A stretch of DNA of 64,000 nucleotides from positions 29,590,641 to 29,654,640 of the forward strand of contig OZ024900.1 of NCBI GenBank assembly GCA_964017195.1. Reading direction: 5' to 3'. Shown here piece by piece: positions 13,701 to 25,700 of the stretch. Numbering within the stretch: position 1 is the stretch's first letter; every line of letters begins with the position of its first letter. The notes beneath the pieces were generated by a model that made no database searches, was not told the DNA's origin, and saw only the letters and a program-made list of their open reading frames with translations. The DNA is from Siderastrea radians (taxonomy: Eukaryota > Cnidaria > Anthozoa > Scleractinia > Rhizangiidae). The position numbers and the translations under genes were made by a program.

Positions 13701-16700
13701 AAATGGCGTTCGCCACAAAAATCCGCTTACTGCTCTCTTCAACTGTCAGTGCAAGCCCTTTGAGCCCATCTCTAAGATAAAAGCATTGGCGCAGGCAGTT
13801 GTCCTTGTCAAGCACGCATACGCCAGAGCGGATGAAATCATCAAAATGATCTCGGCTTTTATTTAGCAGTTGGGTCAACACGTAGATGCTGTCATCTTGA
13901 TCAGTAGCTACGTCCTTAATTTCCCAAACATGTGTGCTTTTGTAAGTGGTGCAACAAAACAGACTGAGAGAGTACAGAAACTTGCCGTTACTGTCGAAGA
14001 CTTTTATGTTAGGACTTCCGCCTGAGTTGTCTCCTATAATAAACTCCTCTTTTGAGTTTGTGGTGATTCCTCCGACTCTTGTAAGTTTATGTTCCCCGGC
14101 ACCTTCCTGTCCAAATGTCTGTGCTTGAAACTTATAGTCGACATCTTGTGCGCCAAGAATTCTACATACTCTTGCGTCTCGCAAAGGCTCGAAAGTTTCC
14201 TTTCCGGTGTCAACATAAGGCCACATAAAGACGGCTTCTTTGATGCTTGAATCAACCATTTGCGTGACTTCATATATGACGTGATTTATGTTACACACAG
14301 CGGTAATTATTTTCTTGCGCTCATCTTTACTGAACAAAGACTTAAATCCTGCCGTTAGTTCAACGGTAATACTCTTCTGAACCGCCGCCAGGGCGTGCAG
14401 TTCTTCCAGACACACTCTACACGCTGGCAATGAGTTCCCCGGGTTGTCTACTTTCTCCAGAATAGTCGCCATGACACGAATCACCATAGCTAGAATGCGA
14501 TCAGACGTGTCCAGAGCTTCATTGCCGAAGGCTTCGGTCGCTTTCCTCCGGGCTTCTTTGAATCTCCCTTTTGCGTCAGAAAGCAACTCTCTTGTTATTT
14601 CATCTAAGTCATCTAATCGCAGATTCTTCAGACTCTGAGTGAGGGAAACCGTTTTTATGCCGGTTGCTGATGACTGTAAGCTGACGTCCAAATTCTCGTC
14701 TGCCTTTGCTGTGATTGCGCATTTCTCGTCGCGTTTTGCCTTTTTAAACACTTCGTATAAAATGGCGATCCCCTCCTTAAAGAAGTTGATACTCGCCAGA
14801 ATATCTTTTCTTGCTAATCCATCCAACTTGGTCTTGATATCGTCGATTTCACGCACGATCAGGTTGCCAAATTTTTGATCTGTAACGTCGCCTTCTCTCA
14901 ATTTGGCCGCTGCTTTATCTCTACCTTTTTTCACTAGCAAGCCGAGAGTGGCTTTAAGCACTGCAGTTAGAACTGAAGACATACTCAAACTGCACTCGTT
15001 GTATTCTGCAGAGCAAAGATGGCTAAAATCCTGTGTCGATGGATCAACGAGTTCAATAAAAACAAGTAACTCTATTAAAAAGCTTGAATGTTTGAGGTCA
15101 ACATAGCTGTGAAGCCATGGTGACGTCTAAATAAATACCCATTGTGTGACCGACAGACATTTTATCAAGGTGCATGTCTAAACTTTTAGATGTTGTCATG
15201 TTATCACACTGTCAATGTTATGCATTAGTCAGTTGACCCCCCCCCCCCCCCTTCCCCGGACCCGGGACAGTTAGGGGGATTTGATAAAGGCCGTGATCAA
15301 ATTATACCAAAACCCCAGCCCCTGGGGAAAATTTTGAGATCAAATCCCCCTATCCCTGGGGACAAATTGGCAAGGGATTTAAAAAAATCATTCTCACCGA
15401 GTTGACCAGCATTGCTTTAATAAGGCAATAGTTTTCTTTTCTTTTAAACTTTCAATTTCAACAAAGCGTTCCTTTCACACGCATTCATTCTAAACGGCAA
15501 GTAAAGAAAATAATCCTGTCTTCAGGTTTTTTAACGTGTCATAACCTTTCTTAATAAATCGATCTTAATGGCACTTGCTGCGGATTATTAAATTTCATAA
15601 GAATATGAATTTCACAATGTAACGGAGCATTTCTGAACAGTGGTTGCTTTGAAAATGTTAAACAGCACATTCAGTACAAAGCCACTTTCCACTTGGTGCA
15701 TCCACAAGTCCCGCGCATTCGAAATGGAACCACTCTATAGGGCAGTCAGGGGCTCAGGGCTATCACATGCGATCATATCGCCAACCTCCGGGCCGCCCTA
15801 AAGACACCGTGCATCATTCCCACAAGTGGCTACCTTACATTATTATTTATAAAGTCGTGCTGGAGTGTAGAAAAAGATGTGGGGTGCGCATGTAGCTGTG
15901 GTAGAGAGCGCCCAGACACGCTAACAAACCTTCTTCTTTTTAAAATATTTGTCTTTTTTCCGCGAAAAATTAGAGCTGTTCGACGACTAGATAAAAAGGT
16001 CTACAATTGTGAAACAGAACCAAAATTATCGGATCTTCACGGAAATTTACAAATTTTATAATAAATCACATGGGAGTATTTGTACGAAAGGAAGAGTCAG
16101 GTACAACTTATCTAAAACCGAAAGCCCCAGAAAGGTCAGACAGGTTTTATCTTTACCGGCTGAATGGCCGAATTTGCGTCACAAAGCAAAACCAGAAATC
16201 AGAACAAACTTACCTTTACTTAAGGTGATTCCATCGAAAAAGAAGTTGCAGTGAGAAATTGTTGAATTAGTTTGCACCTTTTTAATTACACCTAGTACAT
16301 TAAAAAAGTAAAATAAAAAGAGGGGGTCACCGTGTCTGATTTCACGCTACAGGGCTGTAGTATATAGGTACTTTGCAAGCATTCAACAGCAATATTAAAA
16401 ACCTATCTTGTACCAGAGACACCCATTACTTAAAAAGTGGGGTCACCGAGTTCGTTTAGGAGAACGTAAACGACCATTTATTTCTCTGAAAAGTTCAGCT
16501 TTCATAGAAAACCTATCAAGTTCCGAACGTGCGCGCGCTCGTGTGCGCCCTAACCGCGCAAACAATGATGCGCAGAAAGGATGGGCAATGCAATTGAACG
16601 GAATCACCTTAACAGGCTATCCATACAAACGGCTGTCACAGCCTTCTTTGTGTCTTTATACCTAATTCCTCGCGAAGCGAGGTTTATAAATTTGTCGCGT

Positions 16701-19700
16701 GGGGTTCGCGCGAGGATCGCTAAGGGCGGTCAAATCTCGATCGGCCGATATATATTTCGATGGTGTCCGCACAGTTGCCTAGCAACAAAACCAAATCGCG
16801 ACCGCTGACAGTTGTGCACTCTCATGTTTCTTCGGTGTGTTTCTTCATTTCTTGCTTGCTTCGCTGCGTTTATTTGGGTGCTGATATGTTTATTCATCGT
16901 CTGTGAACAAGCAAGCAACGCCTGATTAAACAGGTGGCTGAAAATCCATTCCGGGGGAGATTTACAACTGAAACTCAGCGTGAACGCCGACTTGACATTC
17001 AGCGCGAACAACGAAGGCGAAAGAGTCGACGACAAGAAAGCCGTGCCTGAGCTTCGCGAGGTTCTGCGAGTCACGTATTTCTAGTCTTACGAAGTATGTC
17101 GCAATATCGGCCAATATGGGTGGCACGAACACAACATGCAATCGATCGACTCGACAAGCTTCGGTACCAGTCTGTTTCAACCACAGTAAAATCTCCTTTA
17201 TTCCCCGAGGTGGGGACACACTGAAGATGCAAAACACATCTAATCTACCACCCCCAGGGGACAGATCTCTGATCAAAAGTGCTTATATGCCCCAATCATC
17301 TCCGTATCTGTCCCGGGTCTGGGGGTGGGGGGTGGGTGGGGGTTTCAATTGACTAGTGGATTACAGCTACAGTCCTCTGGCGTAATCCCTGGAGGGAGGT
17401 ACTTCCTTATATAGGAGTGTGGCGCCCCAAATGTACGGTTTTTGAGCCATGTCGGTCTGAAAACGGGTATCGTTTTTTACCATTTTAGTCAAGCTGGGTG
17501 CGTTTTGACCTGCTAATCTAAAGTAGGACAGATAGGTTTGAAAATGGGTAAGAATTTAAAGAAGCTGGCCGCACAACCCACCATAAATTGGAGGACTATA
17601 ACGAGAGTCGCGGGCGTCAGATTTCGTTCTTTTTAACACCAAAAATAGTCTGACAGCTGGACATCAGTAGCTTGCCCCCCTTGCCCCATACGCTGTACAT
17701 GTATCATGGATAGGTAAACTGTTCTCAGAAAATCTTTGGCCCTGTGATGTTGGTAGTCTGGAATATTTTTGTGAAAATTAAAATACAGTATTTTGGTATA
17801 TGTGAAATGATTTAAAATTTAGATTCTTATGTTTCGACCTCCTCGTAAGCAACCACCTCCCGTAAGTGACCACCTAGGTTTGACATTTTGGAGGGTTACG
17901 GGAGCTTCAACTGTATGGCAAATCACGGCTCATCAATTTTGGGGTTGAGAAAGAATGTAGAAATAAGGCGAGGGTTTCGAGGCCTAGGCCGCACACTCCC
18001 AATCCACTCCCCGGGATATCTAAGTTTATTGTTGATTGATTTATTGTTTATTTCCCCATAATCCAAAAAGCAAATCACAAGTTTGGTCATTATTAACAAA
18101 GTACTTAAGAGGGAGACTTAGGAAACCCTTACAGGGTTCTACAAGGCAGTCCCTACAACCCTTGTACAGGGTTCTACAAGGCAGAACTATTGGGCTGTCC
18201 TGGCTGTCCTGGCTGTCCTGGCTGTCCTGGCTGTCCTGGCGTAAGCAGTCGTGTGGCGTTAGTGTGTTAACTTTTTGGCAACAAGGCCACAAAGGCATTC
18301 AATGTAGAATCCTTCGAGGTGTAATAGACAAGTTTTGACGGGCTCTTAACCAAGTTTTGCGCAGTCTCTATGGATGAAGAATAAATCGGAGTGTTTCGAT
18401 CCTCGAAAATATCGTAGATTTTGATTTGCAAAGACAACGCAGGAAGGAATCGGAAGGAAAGGTTTACTCAGGAGCATGTTAGGACTCGCTCGTCTTCAGT
18501 TTAGATTGGCGTTCGCCAGCGGGTTAGGAACAGCTGGACGAGGAAAGAAATTGGTTGTTAAGTTTGGTTGCTGTCGAAAAGATTGCAAAGAAGTCTTTGT
18601 GTGTTGATGTTTCTAATCTACAAGCCCAGACAACCTATGCATAAAGAAATGTTTGCGGGAGATAATTCGTCATAATTAATGAAGTCCACGAAAGGCGATT
18701 GTGTACGTTTGCATTTGGTACGGGTTTAAGTTATAAACTATCAAAAAAATCATCCACACCTTACAGAGTTCAAGGACTTTATTGACAGCTTTCAGTTTGA
18801 GTTTTATGTGGTTTACTTTGAGCTGATATATAGTGTATGTTGCTCGGAATTATCGGCCAGTCAGGATTTTCCCCGTACGCGCGATTTAATAAATTTTAAA
18901 AATATTCCATGCATCATTGCCAGAAGAGTCCTGACTCTTTCCCGTTATTGAGCTCTCCAGAATCGACCGTTATTGAAGTTTTCTTGGTTTCTGTATTTCA
19001 TGTCCGCAGTTTAGTTTCGTAGTTCCCACACTTGAATGTATTCGTGGTTATGACATTGATCTGACGATTTACTCGTTATTCTGAACTTCCCAAATGATGT
19101 TTGTTCTTTGATGATCACCAGAAAGATTCTTGAAATCCTTGTCATTAAACTGCAAAAATGTTTTGTGTTTTCTCTCGCTTAGACTTTTAGAACGATCATA
19201 TTCGTGAGGTTTGACTGACACGAAAGCTATATTTAAATTTGATTTTCATAATTTAATTAGTAGAATGTTTACATAGGTGAATGTTGGCATGATTTCTGAC
19301 ACGAAAGTAAGGCTGTTTACATGAAGGGAGGAAGATCCTAGCACTAGGAAGATCCTAGAGGGCGAAACAACTTTTCGTTTGGTTTACATGCAGAAATTTC
19401 GGTCGGGGTGGTTGCTGGAAATCAAATAAAACTGTCGGCCTTTAACAGCTGAACTCCCGGCCGCCGCCATGTTTGTTTTTGTCCCTAGTACTAGGATCTT
19501 CCCAGCGAAGTTAGTTTACATGGTGCTAAGATCTTCCTAGCGCTAGGATCTTCCTATCTCTCAGCTAGGAAGATCCAAGCACTAGAAAGATCCTAGCGCT
19601 AGGGCCAAGCACAACATTTCGCATGTAAACTGAATACAGAAAACATATGGCGCTAGGATCTTCCTAGCGCTAGGATCTTCCTCCCTCCATGTAAACAGCC

Positions 19701-22700
19701 CCTACAATTTTGTCAATCACAAGTTTTTAAATAAACTCAAGCAACTTATATACACGCAAAAACTAGCCCAACGTCTGTTGCTCTTTAATTATGTAAGTAT
19801 TCTTCTACATTCATTCTGTTATTACGAAAAAAAAAAAGATTTCCCAGACTTATGATAGCATATTTCTTTTCAAATGCCGGACTACGTTTTCGTGGTTTCC
19901 CCGTTTTAATTTTGAGCTGCCTGTTACCCATTTAATGGTGACGTTCTCTATCATGCAACCACATCCTGCTCCTGATAACCCACTGATATACACTGAACAA
20001 CAAAGACAGCGGAGGCAAAATAGTAGTAACATCTAAAAAACAACTGCGAACTATCCGAACGGATCCGCTCGTTAGTTAACATATTACTTCATATATCTAA
20101 GTAATGTGTAATGGGTATCAGACAATGACACAAAACAGCAAAAAAAAGTCAAAAACAAGAAACATAATTACTTGATAAGGTTGAACAGCGCTAAGTGAAA
20201 GATATGTGTACTATAGATGGTATTGATAGTGCGAGAGTCATGTTCTCTTTGAAGTTTTGTACTTCATTCGGATATTAAAAACTGCCTCATCTTATTAAAG
20301 ATAACTATACTTCTAAATTGTTAATTGACAAGGGGATGTAATTCTAAATATTAATCATTTTATTCTGCGTTGAGAAGATGCTACAACTTGTTTTATTAAA
20401 AGTTTTGTGCAGTTTCCTGGAACTTCTGGTATTAGAGTGATTTTACTTAACCCGTGAAACAGTGCGTAACAATTAGTGCCAAATAGTTACAAGTAAACAA
20501 AAGAAAACAATGAAATTAGAGTGTAATAATGCGTATTAGTTTACTATCTATTTCACGGATTAAGTAAAATCACTCTATGATTTGAATTTTGGAGTTACAG
20601 ATACAAAAGCCATTAAAATATGGTGGTAATATATTATTGTCAAGTCTAAAACTTGAAGAATCAATCAAGAGATCATTTATTTGTTGTATGTTTAAAATAC
20701 ATAGTCTCTAAAAAAGGGGGAGAGATGGTGCATTATATGAAAAGAATGTGAAGATTTTTTGTAAGTTTAACATTTTTGCTAGTCTTGTAGGTTAGTTATT
20801 GTCTATTACATAGACATCTTCTTGATATGAGCAGGTAAGCGCTGTGATTGGCCCTTCTCTAATAGGCTATCAGCTGTCCTGAAATTCGTAATCCCTTTAT
20901 TGGTTCTCCTGTCCCACTTGGAGTGTTTTGGGAAAACGTGAATGACATTTTAGTAGTAGTAACTTGTAATAAGTTAGGATACCACTAAGGAAGGGGGGAG
21001 TAATACTCCATGTGACTTTTTGCCACATTTGCTTCAAACACTAAACATACATATACCGAATTCAATAAAGGTTGCTTTGGCAATTGGTCATTGGGCATTT
21101 GGGCGTACGGAACACAATGCAATGCTTCGCTTGAGTGACCGCCCAACAATAGCTTCCCAATGCGCAATTGTCCAATTCCCAAAGCAACCTTTATTGAATT
21201 AGGTATATACCAAAGGGGATATGGAGGGAGTGGGGGAAAAGCGCACTTTTTACAGAAAATAGAACGGACATTTCAGTTGATCACATTTCAAGACATTTTC
21301 CTTGGTGGCTACAAAATCACATTTCACGACAAATAAAAAACTCGATTCTCGCTATGCTCCCTTCACATGTAATCAAACAGAGCAAACACGGCTCTTGGCT
21401 ACTAAGGAAATAAGGCTTCAAGGGAAAGAAAGCAACAAGAAAGAAAACACAAACAAATATTTGGGAAAAAGAAATTTTCCTTTCCTCTGAAAGTTGACAT
21501 GGATGGTGGACAATCTCATAGATCGCTTGTGTGTTCAGTTCTCCTTGAAAGACTTTGTCCGTAGTCTTATTAAAAGAGGGAACTCATAATTGCGAACACT
21601 ATTTTTCATTTTCTACAGCACGAGTATCTTTGCAGCGCGGTCAACGTCGGTAAAACATGTTATGGCGATACGTCCCTTTGCAGTCACTGTGATTCCTGTT
21701 ATTCTGAATGGCACTATGACGGATAAATTCAAGTGAATACTGTATACGAACTCGCACTCTTTAGTGTATATCGACACTGAAGAGCTGGATGTCCCATCCT
21801 TAAGAATATAGAATCTAACGATAACTATGCGTTCACCTGCCAAATGACATTTTTGGTCCCATACAACAGCACGACCAGGAGGAAAATTGGCTTCTTTGGT
21901 ACCTGTTGACCATTTGTGTAGGAGGACTCCGTGTACATTGAAAGCCTGTACGCAGTCTGGTCCTAAAGTCAAAACACGGCCATCGTTGTCTGAAATGATG
22001 TCTTGGATTCCTGGCCACTGTTCCTCCACAACAAACTTGCAAATAAACGCTCCGTTATTCTTATTATAGACCTCCACCGCATTCGTGCCATTTGAACTCC
22101 AAAAGGAGCTCGACACAAAAACACGCTTACTGCTCCCTTCAACTGTCAGTGCAAAGCCACTGAACCCATCTCTAAGTTGAAAGCATTGGCTCTGACAATT
22201 GTCCTTGTCAAACACCCACACGCCAGAGATGGACGGACCATATCGGCTTTTTTGCAGATTGATCAACACGTAGACACTGTCATCCTGATCAGTAGCTACG
22301 TCCAGAATACGGCAATCATTCGTGCTCTCGTTAGCAATCGAACAAAACAGAGAGTACAAAAACTTGCCGTTACTGTCGAATTAATGTTAGGACTTCCGGC
22401 TGAGTTGTCTCCTACAATAAACTCCTCTTTTGAGTTTGTGCTGATTCCTCTCACACTTTTAAGCTTGTGTTCCTCAGCACCTTCCTGTCCAAATGTCTGT
22501 GCTTGAAATTGGTAGTCGAGATCTTGTGCGCCAAGAATACTACATACTCTTCCGTCTCGCAAAGGCTCGACAGTTTCCGTTCCGGTGTCAATATAAGGCC
22601 ACATAAACTGAAGACGCCTTCTTTGATGCTTGAATCAACCATTAGCCTGACTTCATAGATGGCGTAATTCACTTGGCACACGGCGGTAATAATTTTCTTG

Positions 22701-25700
22701 CGCTCATCTTTATTGAACCAAGACTTTAGTCCTGCCGTTAGTGCAACGTTAAAACTTCTCTGAACCGCTGGCAGGGCGTGCAGCTCTCCCAGACACACTC
22801 TACACGCTGCTAATGAGTTCACAGAGTTGTCTACTTTCTCTAATACAGTCGCCATGACACGAATCACCATAGCTAGAATGCGATCAGATGTGTCCAGAGC
22901 TTCGTTGCCGAAGGCTTCGGTCGCTTTCCTGCGGGCATCTTTGAATCTCCTTTTTGCGTCAGAAAGCAACTCTCTTGCCATTTCATCCAAGTCATCTAAT
23001 CGCAGATCCTTCAGAGTCTCAGCGAGGGAAACCGTTTTCATTCCAGAAGCTGATGACTGTAAGCTGACGTCTAAATTCTCGTCTGCCGTTGCTGTTACTG
23101 TTGCTGTTATTGCGAATTTCTCATCGCGTTTTGCCTTTTCAAACACTTCGTATAAAATAACGATCCCTTCCTTAAGCTGATACTCGCCAGAATGTCTTTT
23201 CTTGCTAATCCATCCAACTTGGTCTTGATATCGTCGATTTCACGCACGATCAGGTTGCGAAATTTTTTATCTGTAACGTCGCCTTCTTTTAATTTGGCCG
23301 CTGCTTTATCTCTACCTTTGTCCACTAGCAAGCCGAGAGTGGCTTTAAGTACTGCTGATGAAATTGAAGTCATACTGCTTTCGTTGTATTCTACAATCGA
23401 TTCTACAAAGCAAAGACAGTTAAAATCACGTGATCGCGTATCTGGGTCAATGCAATGGATCAATTTATAGATTTCAATAGAAACAGTAACTCTAAACGCT
23501 TGAATTTCTGAGGTCAAGGGGACCAATAGCTGGCTGTGAAGTCAGTATAAATATTTTTCAGATGTATTGTAACGCCATAACTACATTGTAGTAAAAGTGT
23601 AAATAGTGTTCGCTGTTAAAAAGACAGTCTGAGATCTGAAATCAGGTGCGCGTTTCTCGAAAGCCCCGAAAAGTGTTCGATCCGACAAGCTATTTGTAAA
23701 AATGTGAAGATCTCATTCTACAAAGCTGTTATTTTAAGATGTCTACACTCTTTTTTTTTATAAGAACCTTTTTTATAAGAACGTTGAGGCTGAAATTGAC
23801 CCAGATTTTAAGAACATACTAAGAACGTACCCAAGCTGAGACTAATAGACAAAGCAGTAATTTTGTTCAGCTCTGCATCCGTTTTTGCATCGAGCTAAAA
23901 ACACATCATGAGTAACAACATGAATTCTATCGAATCACATTTTCTTTGTTTTGTTTTTTTTAATGTAGAGCTCAGGCTATATTTTCTTTCTTTCTTTCTC
24001 AACTGTGGAAGAGTAATAAAGTGAATTTTGCTAAGAAGAAAAAACAACAACAGCATGTATGTCAAAGAAATTTGACATGATACAGCGCACATTGGGCGTT
24101 TTAAGGTTTCCTGGTCACGTTTATATCACTTTTCTAAACTTCTATACCATGTAACTTAAGAACATGCTAAGAACATTTTAGGCTCAAAATGTGAAAAAAT
24201 AAGAACATTCAGTTTCGGTTCTGCCTCAGCTGCAAAATTAGACGTTCTTATAAAAAAAAGAGTGTATATGATTAGAAATCTTTAGCTTATAGCAAAGTTT
24301 CCTGCTTAGAAACCTCTTTGTTAACAAGAAACAGTGTGAATTATCGTGCCCGAAATCGTTCTGAAACGCACCTGAAACGCACGCCAGGCTGCCTATCTGA
24401 CATTTTAGAAGTTATCAGACTGTCAGTACCACAACTAGAAGAAATCGTTTATTCATACAAAAACACGTCGCAGTCTTTCGACTGAATTACGTGTTCTATG
24501 TACAATACTATAATAATCGATATACAATAAAAAGTAGAGAAAAGGTACAATGGAATAATAACTCAAAAGAAATATACGTTGCATTTGAAAAATAAAATCG
24601 AGTAAAATATATATTAAAAACTATTGCTATATGGCTAATGATGAAACTATTCTTATAGCGGTCCGTTTTGCAGACAGGAATATTAAAAACTCTCCTCGAT
24701 TTCAGCTGCCTACAGGCCTCTGGAATGATTCCGGAAATACGGGCGGGCGGGCGGGAGGACCAGGTTGGCGGGGAGGGGGGTTAGTCCCCTAAATAAGCTA
24801 TACAGGTATGTGCCTCCCCGAAGGTATGGTTTTTGAGCCGTTTCCGTCTGAAAACCGAGTGGGTTTATTTGCTAGACTGAAATAGAGTAAGTAGGTTCTC
24901 TGAAAGTGTAAACTGTGTTTTCTGGGATTTTGCCGGAAAATGACCAAAATCTTCGATAGATCGGAGTTTGGCTGTTTATGCTGCACCCCTCAGCGTTCGG
25001 TTTTATGGTGCAATTTCTTTTCGTTTTCGTTATAACGGTGAGTTTGGGCTTCTGGATAGTTTTCGTTATAACGGGGGTTTTGTTATAGCGGGTTTCGTTT
25101 TATCGGCGGGGTTCTGTTGAGTTGCATTGAAAAACAGTAACTCTAAACGCTTGAATTTCTGAGGTCAAGGGACCATTTGATGTAAAGTCAGTATAAATAC
25201 CAGATACCCATCGTGTGATAGACACGTTGCACACACTCGAAATCCTGAGCTTCTTTAGACACTGCGCACATTTTTTCATATTTATGTAACTTTTTATCTT
25301 CTTTTTTTTCCACTTTTATTTCAACATTATGCAGTTCGTAATTACATAACATTAATAATAACACCTATCATTCCTATCATTAACATTTTGTGACCTGATG
25401 TACAATAAAGTAAATATAAAGCAGACTCAGCCAGTTATAATTCCTGACTACTATTTATATATAGTTGCAGCCATCTAGCCTGAAACGTAACTTCAGTATT
25501 GTTTCTAATGGCTATGTATTTCTCTATTCTGAATTTCGCCATAACGATTTCCTTAAAAGCGGTTAAATTAGGAGCTACACCGCGTTTCCTACTTATCCAA
25601 ATATGTAGTTTTACAAGTGTAATGAAGTAGTTTAGTAGTTCTACGTCTGTATCTAATATACCCAGTGACACATCTTGTAGCGTCAGTTTCACCTGCTTAC

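Noticed and set aside
15235..15250. Long C-run as a possible regulatory tract
   Set aside because: Similar C- and G-runs occur at 3401, 4523 and 62800 beside repeats; most likely repeat ends or slippage.
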